NCBI RefSeq assembly: GCF_014199325.1
Contig: NZ_JACIJJ010000008.1
Location: 1-60,897 of the forward strand
Reading direction: 5' to 3'
Source of the DNA: Sphingomonas yantingensis
GTDB taxonomy: Bacteria; Pseudomonadota; Alphaproteobacteria; Sphingomonadales; Sphingomonadaceae
DNA length: 60,897 nucleotides
Shown here: one piece after another, positions 43,653-52,009 of the stretch
Position numbering within the stretch: position 1 is the first letter of the stretch
Layout: each line of letters begins with the position of its first letter
Position numbers and translations under genes: made by a program
Notes under the pieces: model-generated
What the model was told of the DNA's origin: nothing
Databases searched by the model: none
Seen by the model: the letters and a program-made list of their open reading frames with translations, nothing else

Positions 43653-44708
43653 TCAGACGCGCGCCGCGATGAACTGGTCGATCTGGTCAAGCGTCGTGCG
43701 GCGCATGTCGGCCCCGTCGCGCCATGCGCGGTGCCAGGCCACCGTCTGCTCGAGCGCGCGGTCGAGCCGCCAGCGCGGCCGCCAGCCCAGGCGCTGGCGC
43801 GCCTTGCTGCTGTCGAGTTTGAGGAGCCCGGCCTCGTGCGGGTGCTCGTTGCCGTCCCGGGCCCAGCCCGGGCCACCGTAATAGCCGGTCAGCCGGTCGA
43901 GGATCCAGCTCACGGTCATTGCGTCGTCTTCGGACGGTCCGAAGTTCCATGCTTCGGCCGCATCCTCGCCGCGGGTCGCAAGCGCCTCGGCAAGCGTGAC
44001 ATAGCCGCTGACGGGCTCGAGCACATGCTGCCACGGCCGTAAGGCCCCCGGGAAACGGCAATGGACCGGCTCGCCCTTGTCCGCCGCGCGGAAGAAGTCC
44101 GGGACGAGGCGGTCGTTCGCCCAGTCGCCGCCGCCGATCACGTTGCCCGCGCGCGCCGACGCGACCTGAACGCCGCGGGCGCGCAGGAACGAGTTGCGAT
44201 AGGCCGACGTCACATGCTCGGCGCAGGCCTTGCTGCTCGAATAGGGATCGAACCCGCCCAGCGCCTCATATTCGCGATACGGCCACGGCCATTCGCGGTT
44301 CTCGTAGCATTTGTCGGTCGTGACGCTCACGACCTGCTTGACCGATGCAGTCGCGCGGACGGCCTCGAGCACATTGACCGTGCCCATCACGTTGGTGGCA
44401 TAGGTCTCGACGGGGTCGACATAGGATTGCCGGACCAGCGGCTGCGCCGCCATGTGGAACACCGTGTCCGGCGCGGCCGCGGCCATCGCCGCGTTGAGGT
44501 GCGCGGCGTCGCGAATGTCGCCGACGACATGCTCGATATCCCGCTCGATGCCCAGCACGTCGAACATCGACGGCGAGGTCGGCGGCGCCAACGCGAAGCC
44601 GGTGACCTCCGCACCGAAGGACCGGAGCATGGTGACGAGCCAGCTACCCTTGAAGCCGGTGTGCCCCGTGACGACGACGCGCCGCCCCTGCCAATGCGCG
44701 GGGTTCAC
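43653..44708 (-). CDS. rfbG: CDP-glucose 4,6-dehydratase
   Basis: 351 residues, start at 44708 overlapping the rfbF stop as ATGA. Short-chain dehydrogenase fold with NAD site [10 protein letters not shown] (14-23) and the TDKCYEN segment (131-137) characteristic of RfbG. The catalytic Tyr156/Lys160 (YSSSK) are present, and [20 protein letters not shown] and [19 protein letters not shown] are family-specific. It converts CDP-glucose to CDP-4-keto-6-deoxyglucose, the branch point for CDP-linked deoxysugars. Confidence 0.95.
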   Translation of the reverse strand: MNPAHWQGRRVVVTGHTGFKGSWLVTMLRSFGAEVTGFALAPPTSPSMFDVLGIERDIEHVVGDIRDAAHLNAAMAAAAPDTVFHMAAQPLVRQSYVDPVETYATNVMGTVNVLEAVRATASVKQVVSVTTDKCYENREWPWPYREYEALGGFDPYSSSKACAEHVTSAYRNSFLRARGVQVASARAGNVIGGGDWANDRLVPDFFRAADKGEPVHCRFPGALRPWQHVLEPVSGYVTLAEALATRGEDAAEAWNFGPSEDDAMTVSWILDRLTGYYGGPGWARDGNEHPHEAGLLKLDSSKARQRLGWRPRWRLDRALEQTVAWHRAWRDGADMRRTTLDQIDQFIAARV

Positions 44709-45481
44709 GACCAGACCTTCCAGGGCGCCTCACCCGCCGACCAGAGCTGTTCGAGATGGATCTTGTCGCGCAGCGTGTCCATCGGCTGCCAGAAGCCGCC
44801 ATGGCGGAAGGCGTGCAACTGCCCGCTCGACGCCAGCGTCTCCAGCGGGCGCTGCTCCCAGACGGTCTGATCGTTCTCGATCAGGTCGAGGCACTTGGGC
44901 GACAGGACGAAGAAGCCGCCATTAATCCACCCGCCATCCCCGCGCGGCTTCTCGACGAAGCCGTCGACCTGATCCTCGGCGCCCAGCACCAGCGCGCCGT
45001 AGCGCCCAGACGGCTGAACCGCGGTGACGGTCGCGTCGCCGCCATGGCCACGGTGAAAGTCGATCAGCCCGCCGATATCGACGTCGGAAACCCCGTCGCC
45101 ATAGGTCATGCAGAACGCTTCCTCGTTCTGCAGATAAGAGCGAAGATGGCCGAGGCGGCCACCCGTCATCGTCAGTTCGCCGGTATCGACCAGCGTCACG
45201 CGCCACGGCTCGGCCTTGCGCTGATGCACATCCATGGTGTTCCGCTCCATGTCGAACGTCACGTCCGACATGTGGAGGAAGTAGTTCGCGAAATACTCCT
45301 TGATGACGTAGCCCTTGTAGCCACAACAAATCAGGAAGTCGTTCACGCCATGCGCGGAATAGAGCTTCATGATATGCCAAAGGATCGGACGCCCGCCAAT
45401 CTCTACCATCGGCTTGGGGCGAGTGGCCGTTTCTTCGCTCAGACGCGTGCCGAGGCCGCCGGCCAGAATTACCGCCTTCAT
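44705..45481 (-). CDS. rfbF: Glucose-1-phosphate cytidylyltransferase
   Basis: 258 residues from ATG at 45481, with GGGGGAATTC upstream. The nucleotidyltransferase start [36 protein letters not shown], the CTP-specific [20 protein letters not shown] and [19 protein letters not shown] are diagnostic for RfbF. It makes CDP-glucose from glucose-1-phosphate and CTP, the first step of the CDP-sugar pathway. It begins the six-gene sugar cassette that runs down to 40116. Confidence 0.95.
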   Translation of the reverse strand: MKAVILAGGLGTRLSEETATRPKPMVEIGGRPILWHIMKLYSAHGVNDFLICCGYKGYVIKEYFANYFLHMSDVTFDMERNTMDVHQRKAEPWRVTLVDTGELTMTGGRLGHLRSYLQNEEAFCMTYGDGVSDVDIGGLIDFHRGHGGDATVTAVQPSGRYGALVLGAEDQVDGFVEKPRGDGGWINGGFFVLSPKCLDLIENDQTVWEQRPLETLASSGQLHAFRHGGFWQPMDTLRDKIHLEQLWSAGEAPWKVWS

Positions 45482-45568
45482 GAATTCCCCCAAGATGATT
45501 CGTCCGGATGGAGTGTCGCGCGGCCACTGGCCTGCAAACCGGCAAAGTTCAAGCCATTTCCCCCGATC

Positions 45569-46678
45569 CTAAGGGTGCAGAAGCAGACCGAACATGGCCC
45601 GCGCGGTGCGTTCCCAAGAAAAGCGTTGCTGGTTAGCGAACCCCGCCACCCGCAGCGCCTGCCGCCGCTCGGGCGAGGCGAGCAGTGCCTCAATCGTCGC
45701 CGCGATGCTCACGGGATCGGTCGCATCGAAATACAGCGCGCCGTCCGGGCCACCCACTTCGGGCAGCGCGCTACGGTCCGACGCGATGACGGGCGCGCCC
45801 GCCGCCTGCGCTTCCAGCAGGGGCAGTCCGAAACCCTCGGCGAGCGAGGGGATGGCGACGCACAGGCTTGTCTCATAGAACCGGGCGAGATCGGCGTCGC
45901 TGACCCCGCTATGGCTCTTGGTCCATTCGCCGGCATCGCAGCGCTGGATCGCGTCGGCCAGCAGCTTCTCGGGGTCCTTGCCGACATGCACGAGCCGAAG
46001 ATCGGGCCAGCGCCGGCGGGCCAGCGCGACCGCCTCGACCAACGGGCCGGGGTTCTTGTTGCCCGTCAGCGCCGCCACGATCAGGACGAATGGGGCGCGG
46101 CCGTCGGGCGCCGGCGCCGGCGGCAGGACCGCGGGCGACGGCAGGCGATTTGCCATCGGCACGACCACAACGTTTCCGGCCAGGGCCGGATAATGGTGCT
46201 CGAGGTCGCGCATGGTCGAGGCGGACGTGGTGACGATGCGGGTGCTGCGACGGCAGCAATAGGGAACCGCCGCCGACAGGAACAGGCGCTGGGCACGCGG
46301 CATCAGGTCCGGGATCACCTTGAAATATAGATCGTGTACCGTCGTCACCACGGTCGCGGCACCGCGCACAGGCCCGGTAAACGCCGGATTGAGCACGGCA
46401 TCGACACGCTCGGCACGCAGGATCTGGGGCAGGCGGAACTGTTCGAGGAGAACCCGCTCGATCCGGCCGCCGCGCATCGGCACCTCGATCACCTCCACAT
46501 GGTCGAGGTCCGCGAAATGGTGCGCGGCGCCGCTTCGGCACAGGACGATGACCCGGTGGTCGCTTCCCCCCTGGCGGCCGAGCCGCCCGAACCACAGCGC
46601 CAGTTGCCGGGCATAGTGACCGATCCCCGACAGCCGCCCCGCCTCGACGATCATCGCATTGATCGCGATCGTGCTCAT
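45569..46678 (-). CDS. Glycosyltransferase, GT4 family
   Basis: 369 residues from ATG at 46678, overlapping the upstream polymerase gene by 4 bp. AINAMIVEAGRLSGIGHYARQL, VVTTVHDLYFKVIPDLMPRAQR and TSASTMRDLEHHYP mark the N-domain; LTGNKNPGPLVEAV and IPSLAEGFGLPLLEAQAAGAPVIASD form the donor site. This resembles mannosyl- and rhamnosyltransferases, which would fit the neighbouring GDP-D-rhamnose genes, but the sugar cannot be assigned from sequence alone. Confidence 0.92.
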   Translation of the reverse strand: MSTIAINAMIVEAGRLSGIGHYARQLALWFGRLGRQGGSDHRVIVLCRSGAAHHFADLDHVEVIEVPMRGGRIERVLLEQFRLPQILRAERVDAVLNPAFTGPVRGAATVVTTVHDLYFKVIPDLMPRAQRLFLSAAVPYCCRRSTRIVTTSASTMRDLEHHYPALAGNVVVVPMANRLPSPAVLPPAPAPDGRAPFVLIVAALTGNKNPGPLVEAVALARRRWPDLRLVHVGKDPEKLLADAIQRCDAGEWTKSHSGVSDADLARFYETSLCVAIPSLAEGFGLPLLEAQAAGAPVIASDRSALPEVGGPDGALYFDATDPVSIAATIEALLASPERRQALRVAGFANQQRFSWERTARAMFGLLLHP

Positions 46679-47931
46679 GCCGGCCGCTCCCCGCCCGACC
46701 TGGCCGCGTGCAGTCGATACAGATAGAGAAGCCCGGCGAGCATCAGCACCAGGGTCCCGGTCAGGTAATTCGTGCCCCGCACCAAGAGCTCGATCAGATA
46801 GCCGATCACACAGGCGCGGGCGAACAGCTCGCCGTCCGGCATGTCGCGCCCCGCCTGCCGCGACATCAGGCGGAGCCGGGCGAAGCTGCGCATCGCGGCG
46901 ATCACGAGGGCGGTGGCGAGCGCAAGGCCGATCATCCCGAACTCGCTGCCGATCTTCGACAGGATGAAGCCCCCGTCCTGAAGATTGGCATCGCGGCCCA
47001 GCAGCGCATTGATGCGGAACGAGGCCGGGACATTGGTATAAACGACGCCCAGCTGCTGGAAACCGACGCCCCAGCCATAGGTCCGCTCGAGCGATTCTTG
47101 CAGCATCTGCCATCCCTGGACGTAGACCAGAGCCGAGATGTTGTTGCTGTTCGCCCAGTCGAAGTCGAGCCGCTCGGTATAATAGCTGAGGTCGAGGCTG
47201 GCCGCAGCGACGACGAAGACCGCGAGCCCCCCGCCCAGCCAGGACAGCGGCAATGCGACCATCGCGGCGAGCAGGACAGCCGCGATGACGGTGAGGTTGG
47301 CAAGCGCGAAGCCGAGCCCGAGGAATACCATGATGGTCGCAAGCCTGGCGACCACGCCCATCCGCATTACGGTGAAGATCAGGACCGCAGCGACCGAGAA
47401 ACCGAGGAACGACGGCTCAGTATAGGGAAAGATCGGTTTCTCGCCCAGGCTCGGGGTCGGCGGCTGAATCTGCAGCAGCGAGAAGATGATGCTGACGAAG
47501 AAAAGGATGCAAAGCGAAAACACGATCGTGCGAAGCCGCGATTCGACGCCGATCGTGTCGGCGACCGCGGGCACCGCCAGGATCACGATCGAGATCAGCG
47601 CGAGCGACAGAAACGCCCGCTGGACGTCGAACGACGGATCATTGTCGATCGCGTTGGCCAAGAGCATGTGCAGCAGGACGATCACCGCCACGAGGACGAT
47701 CGTGCCGATCGACCACTGGACGTTGCGCGACGACGCCGGGATCAGGCCCACCCCCGCCAGCACGAACGCGGCGATGGATGCGGCGACGGTCCCGGGCGTG
47801 AACGACACCGCCTCGAAAAGAAATCCGATCGTGCCGGGCAGGAAGAACAGCGCGCCGAGCAGCGCGGCCGAGACGAGCGTGTTCGACCGTCGCAGCACCA
47901 TCACGTCCCGGCCGGGGGAAGTTCCAGTCAT
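46675..47931 (-). CDS. Polysaccharide polymerase/O-antigen ligase-like membrane protein
   Basis: 418 residues (ATG 47931; TTG 47934 possible) with about ten hydrophobic segments (TLVSAALLGALFFLPGTIG, FLSLALISIVILAVPAV, MVALPLSWLGGGLAVFVVAA). The large periplasmic loop (about 255-320) contains YGWGVGFQQLGVVYTN. It is weaker than the protein at 31111 in ligase motifs but has the layout of Wzy polymerases encoded inside glycosyltransferase clusters. Having two such proteins raises the question of which polymerises and which ligates or modifies. Confidence 0.75.
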   Translation of the reverse strand: MTGTSPGRDVMVLRRSNTLVSAALLGALFFLPGTIGFLFEAVSFTPGTVAASIAAFVLAGVGLIPASSRNVQWSIGTIVLVAVIVLLHMLLANAIDNDPSFDVQRAFLSLALISIVILAVPAVADTIGVESRLRTIVFSLCILFFVSIIFSLLQIQPPTPSLGEKPIFPYTEPSFLGFSVAAVLIFTVMRMGVVARLATIMVFLGLGFALANLTVIAAVLLAAMVALPLSWLGGGLAVFVVAAASLDLSYYTERLDFDWANSNNISALVYVQGWQMLQESLERTYGWGVGFQQLGVVYTNVPASFRINALLGRDANLQDGGFILSKIGSEFGMIGLALATALVIAAMRSFARLRLMSRQAGRDMPDGELFARACVIGYLIELLVRGTNYLTGTLVLMLAGLLYLYRLHAARSGGERPA

Positions 47932-47945
47932 CAAGCGGGCCGCCT

Positions 47946-48797
47946 CTATGGTTTTGCCGCGTACATCCAGGCGAGGGTGTCGGCGATCGGGCGGGGCGTC
48001 CAGTCCGGCAACGCCGCCCGCAGCAACCGATTGTCACCCCCCAGCACCGCCACGTCGTTGGCGCGGACAAAGGCCGGATTGACCTCGACCGCGGGACGAT
48101 GGCCGGCGATTTCGGTCAGTCGATCAAGGATATCGTCGATCGAATGAACGGCACCCGTCGCGATGTTGAGCACCGGCGGCGGCGTATCGGCCGACAGCGC
48201 GAGGCCCGCATAGGCCGACGCAACGTCGCGTACGTCGCCGAAATCGCGGCGCACGAATAGATTGCCGAGTTCAATCGTGTCGGCCTTGCGCCGAAAATGG
48301 TCGACGATCTTGGGGATCAGATACGCGCCGTCCTGACCGACGCCGGTATAGTTGAACGGGCGCGTCGCGACGATCGACAGCCGGTCGCCCCAGCAGCGGG
48401 CGCCATGCTCCATCGCCAGCTTGCTGACCGCATAGTGATTGGCGGGCCGGGTTGGCGCATCCTCGTCGATCAGCCCTTCGGACGCGGGGCCATAGACCTG
48501 CGCGCTGCTCGACACGATGCAGCGCGCGCCCGGACGGTGCCGCGCCGTCGCCTCAAGGACGTTGAACGTCCCGATCTGGTTGACGTCGTAGAACGGCCGC
48601 CAGTCGTCGGCGTGGACGAACGCCTTTGCCGCCAGGTGGATCAGACGGTCGAACGGCGTCGCCCCGACCTCTGCATCGATCGCCTGCCGGTCGGTTAGGT
48701 CGGCCGACAGGGCGACACAGGTTGCACCCGCGGCGGTCAGCGCCTCGCGGACGAAACGCCCCGTGAACCCGCGCGCCCCAGTCAGGGCAACGCGCAT
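47946..48797 (-). CDS. rmd: GDP-6-deoxy-D-mannose (GDP-4-keto-6-deoxymannose) reductase
   Basis: 283 residues from ATG at 48797, which shares one base with the gmd stop (TGATG). NAD(P) site GARGFTGRFV (7-16), catalytic Tyr122/Lys126 (YAVSK), SSSAQVYG and RPFNYTGVGQDGAYLIPKI place it with Rmd-type reductases. It would reduce Gmd's product to GDP-D-rhamnose. A GDP-fucose synthase is less likely because the paired epimerase-type sequence is not seen. Confidence 0.85.
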   Translation of the reverse strand: MRVALTGARGFTGRFVREALTAAGATCVALSADLTDRQAIDAEVGATPFDRLIHLAAKAFVHADDWRPFYDVNQIGTFNVLEATARHRPGARCIVSSSAQVYGPASEGLIDEDAPTRPANHYAVSKLAMEHGARCWGDRLSIVATRPFNYTGVGQDGAYLIPKIVDHFRRKADTIELGNLFVRRDFGDVRDVASAYAGLALSADTPPPVLNIATGAVHSIDDILDRLTEIAGHRPAVEVNPAFVRANDVAVLGGDNRLLRAALPDWTPRPIADTLAWMYAAKP

Positions 48798-49834
48798 CAG
48801 AACGACCAGCCTGCCTGATTGCGCCGCATGTCGGCCGCGACCATCAGCGCGGCCAGCTCCTCGAGCTGGACCTTGGGCTCCCAGCCCAGATCGGCCTTCG
48901 CCTTGGCCGGATCGCCGATCAACAGCTCGACCTCGGCCGGGCGATAGAAGGCCGGGTTGACGCGGACCAGCGTCTTGCCCGTCTTGGCATCGCGGCCGCT
49001 TTCGTTCTCGTCCTTGCCCGACCACTCGATCTCGATCCCCGCCTCGGCGAAGGCGAGCTCGACGAAGCGGCGGACGGTCTCGGTCCGGTTCGTGGCGAGC
49101 ACGAAGGTGTCGGGCGTGTGATGCTGGAGCATCAGGCGCATCCCCTCGACATAATCCTTCGCATAGCCCCAGTCGCGCTTGGCATCGAGGTTGCCGAGTT
49201 CGAGCACGTCGGCCTTTCCGAGCGCGATCTTCGCCACGGTGTCGGTGATCTTGCGCGTCACGAACTCGCGGCCGCGCAGCGGGCTCTCGTGGTTGAACAG
49301 GATGCCGCTCGTCCCGAAGATATTGAAGCTCTCGCGGTAGTTGACGGTCAGCCAGTGCGCGTAGAGCTTGGCCACGCCGTAGGGGCTGCGGGGATAGAAG
49401 GGCGTATCCTCGACCTGGGGGATCGCCTGGACCTTGCCGAACATCTCCGACGTCGATGCCTGATAGAAGCGGATGTTGCGGTTGACCGTGCGGATCGCCT
49501 CGAGAAGATAGGCGGCGCCGAGGCCGGTGATCGCACCCGTCGTGATCGGCTGATCGAACGACACGCCCACAAAGCTCTGCGCCGCCAGATTGTAGATCTC
49601 GGTCGCTTCGGAGGTTTCGATGAGGCGGATGGCCGACCCCATGTCGGTGAGGTCGTACTCGACCAGCTTGAGCTGGGGGTGCCCGCCGATCCCCAATTCG
49701 TCGATACGCCAGAAATTGACCGAGCTGGTCCGACGATAGGTTCCATAGACGGTGTAGCCGCGATCCAGCAGATTCTCTGCGAGATACGCGCCGTCCTGAC
49801 CGCTGATCCCGGTAACGATGGCAGTCTTGGTCAC
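48797..49834 (-). CDS. gmd: GDP-mannose 4,6-dehydratase
   Basis: 345 residues from GTG at 49834, with GAGG upstream. [10 protein letters not shown] (9-18), [22 protein letters not shown] (127-134), catalytic Tyr152/Lys156 (YGVAK), and [18 protein letters not shown] are diagnostic of Gmd. It removes water from GDP-mannose to give GDP-4-keto-6-deoxymannose. The gene opens the minus-strand run that includes rmd, the polymerase and a GT4 gene. The 220 bp upstream (49835-50054) holds its promoter region but I see no convincing -35/-10 pair. Confidence 0.95.
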   Translation of the reverse strand: MTKTAIVTGISGQDGAYLAENLLDRGYTVYGTYRRTSSVNFWRIDELGIGGHPQLKLVEYDLTDMGSAIRLIETSEATEIYNLAAQSFVGVSFDQPITTGAITGLGAAYLLEAIRTVNRNIRFYQASTSEMFGKVQAIPQVEDTPFYPRSPYGVAKLYAHWLTVNYRESFNIFGTSGILFNHESPLRGREFVTRKITDTVAKIALGKADVLELGNLDAKRDWGYAKDYVEGMRLMLQHHTPDTFVLATNRTETVRRFVELAFAEAGIEIEWSGKDENESGRDAKTGKTLVRVNPAFYRPAEVELLIGDPAKAKADLGWEPKVQLEELAALMVAADMRRNQAGWSF

Positions 49835-50054
49835 GTAATCCTCTTTCGTCGTCTGGGCGTTTCGGCGCCGTCGGAAGATGGTGGCACGCCCTTAGGGTGG
49901 TGCGACGACAATTGCCAGCCTTTGTCCGACGCCCGCCCCTCAGCCCGAAGCGACCGGAAATCGCCGCCGGATCGACAGTGCCAGACACCATTTGGTCGAC
50001 CCGGTGCGGGTCCCCGACGGGCTGCGGCACCCAACCATGCGCGATCGTCCCTCG

Positions 50055-51875
50055 TCACACGATGACGTCAATGCCCTGCAGGATGTGCGCCGAGAACAGA
50101 TTATAATGTTCGACGGAAAGCGCGACGTCTTGAAGGACCGCCGCGGCGCTGGCGCCCTTGTCCAGCTGATCGGTGTAGAACGCCCTACCCCCCGCGTCCG
50201 GGGCGCGATCGAGGCTGTTCTGATAGATGTAATCGACGATCTGGCCGTTGTTCTTGCCGGCGATTGCGGCCGCGAACTCCGACGAACCGGCAAACTCGGC
50301 CGTCACCTGGGCCAGCGTCATCACGCCCGCCTTCACCCGCTCGGCATAATAGGTGAGCCCGCCGGCGTCGGGCAGCCGGTTGGTGAAGCCGTCGTACAGA
50401 AGCGCGACCGACTGGAAGGTGTCGTCGGTATTAAAGAAGCCCTTGGCGACCAGGCTGGCGGTCAGGCCGCGGTGTTCGGCCGACTCCGACAGGTCGACGA
50501 CGAACGCACCCCGCGTCATGCCGTTGTTCAGCGCCTCCGTATAATAGGCCTTGCCCCCGGCATCGGGCGCCCGCCGCAGCGCATGCTCATAGACATAATC
50601 GACGAACGCCGCGTTCGAGAGCCCGCCGGTCGCCTCCTGGAACTCCTTCGATCCCGCAATCTCGTTGGCCACCGCCGCCAGAAGGACTTTTGCGTCTTCC
50701 ATCCGGTCGACATAATAGTCGAGGCCCACCGGGTCAGGGGCACGCCCCAGCACCGTGTCATAGACGCGCAGCACCTGCGCGAATGCCGCGTCCGGATCGA
50801 TCTGGAACACACCGTCCCTGAACGTCACGGATTCGACGCCGGTCAGCGTATCCGTGCCCTCCGAACCGCCACCGCGTACCGTGAGGGTGCCATTGGCGAC
50901 CGACGGGGCATAGGTCCGGTAGAGCCCGGTATACGCCGCCCGGTCGAAGCCGGCACCGCCATCAATGGCATCGTTGCCCGCCCCGCCCTGCAGGACGTCG
51001 TTACCAGCACCGCCAAACAGCCGATCATCGCCGTCACCGCCATCGATCCGGTCGTCGCCGCTCCCGCCATATAGCTCGTCGGCAAAGCGGGACCCGGTGA
51101 TCGTATCGTCGCCGCCCGCTCCGTCGAACAACACACCCACGTCATCGTTTCGGGTGGAGGCGGCGGCCGTCATCACGTTTGCACGGTCGTCGCCATGGCC
51201 CTCCGCCCGAATGCTGTATGTGTTCATCTCAAGGTTCTCGAAGCCGCTGATCGTGAACCGGGCACCGAAACTCGTCGCGAAGCCTTTGCCCATCTCGACG
51301 ACGAACCCGATGTTCGTCTTGAGCAGATCGGTGCCTGTGCCCCCGTCGATCGAACCTGACGTGTAGGATCCGTTGGTGAAACCCGAGAGGAAGGCAGTGT
51401 CGTCGCCGTCATCGAGGAAAAGGTCAATGCCGACGCTGACAAACACGTCGTCATTTCCCCCGCCGGTGCGCACCTCCAGGCCGACGATGCTAGACGGCAA
51501 GCTGACCCAGTCGTTGCCGGATCCGAGCAAGACGCGCTCGACATTCGCGATCTCGTATTTCTGGCTGCCGACATAGATCCCGGCAACATAGCGCCCCGGG
51601 CCATTCTGGATCGTCCCCAGAACGACCGGCGAGACGCTTCGAAGATCGATCGTGTCGAAGTCGTCACCGCCGTCGATCAGGCCGACCGCCGTTGGGGCGG
51701 GCGAGCTAAATTGAACCGCACTGAACCTGAAAAGGTCGTTCCCCGCACCGCCATACAGCTGGTCGGCACCGAGAACGCCGTCGATCGTATCGTCGCCCGC
51801 GAAACCGTAGATGACGTCCTCCCCGTCGGTCCCGGTCAAGACGTCGTTCCCAGCGGTGCCCTCAATCCTTGCCAC
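50055..51875 (-). CDS. RTX calcium-binding protein with DUF4214-type C-terminus
   Basis: 606 residues from GTG at 51875, with AGAGG 7 nt upstream. RTX nonapeptides occur at the N-terminus (GTAGNDVLTGTDGEDVIYGF, GGAGNDLF) and again at about 270-310 (GGSGDDRIDGGDGDDRLFGG). The C-terminal ~290 residues form four DUF4214-type repeats ([63 protein letters not shown]). They align along their length with the end of the 1950-residue protease. No catalytic motif or signal peptide is seen; type I export is expected. Probably a surface or matrix protein. Confidence 0.88.
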   Translation of the reverse strand: MARIEGTAGNDVLTGTDGEDVIYGFAGDDTIDGVLGADQLYGGAGNDLFRFSAVQFSSPAPTAVGLIDGGDDFDTIDLRSVSPVVLGTIQNGPGRYVAGIYVGSQKYEIANVERVLLGSGNDWVSLPSSIVGLEVRTGGGNDDVFVSVGIDLFLDDGDDTAFLSGFTNGSYTSGSIDGGTGTDLLKTNIGFVVEMGKGFATSFGARFTISGFENLEMNTYSIRAEGHGDDRANVMTAAASTRNDDVGVLFDGAGGDDTITGSRFADELYGGSGDDRIDGGDGDDRLFGGAGNDVLQGGAGNDAIDGGAGFDRAAYTGLYRTYAPSVANGTLTVRGGGSEGTDTLTGVESVTFRDGVFQIDPDAAFAQVLRVYDTVLGRAPDPVGLDYYVDRMEDAKVLLAAVANEIAGSKEFQEATGGLSNAAFVDYVYEHALRRAPDAGGKAYYTEALNNGMTRGAFVVDLSESAEHRGLTASLVAKGFFNTDDTFQSVALLYDGFTNRLPDAGGLTYYAERVKAGVMTLAQVTAEFAGSSEFAAAIAGKNNGQIVDYIYQNSLDRAPDAGGRAFYTDQLDKGASAAAVLQDVALSVEHYNLFSAHILQGIDVIV

Positions 51876-52009
51876 TTTTCTGCCTCTCGTTCGACGACCG
51901 TACCCCAGGGTAGGTTCAATCAGGGATTGTGTTGGTGCTATTGCGCGGGAAGATCTTCCGGCGTCGGTTCACTGCCGGCAGATCGACGTGCGGAGCCCCC
52001 GCGCCCGTT

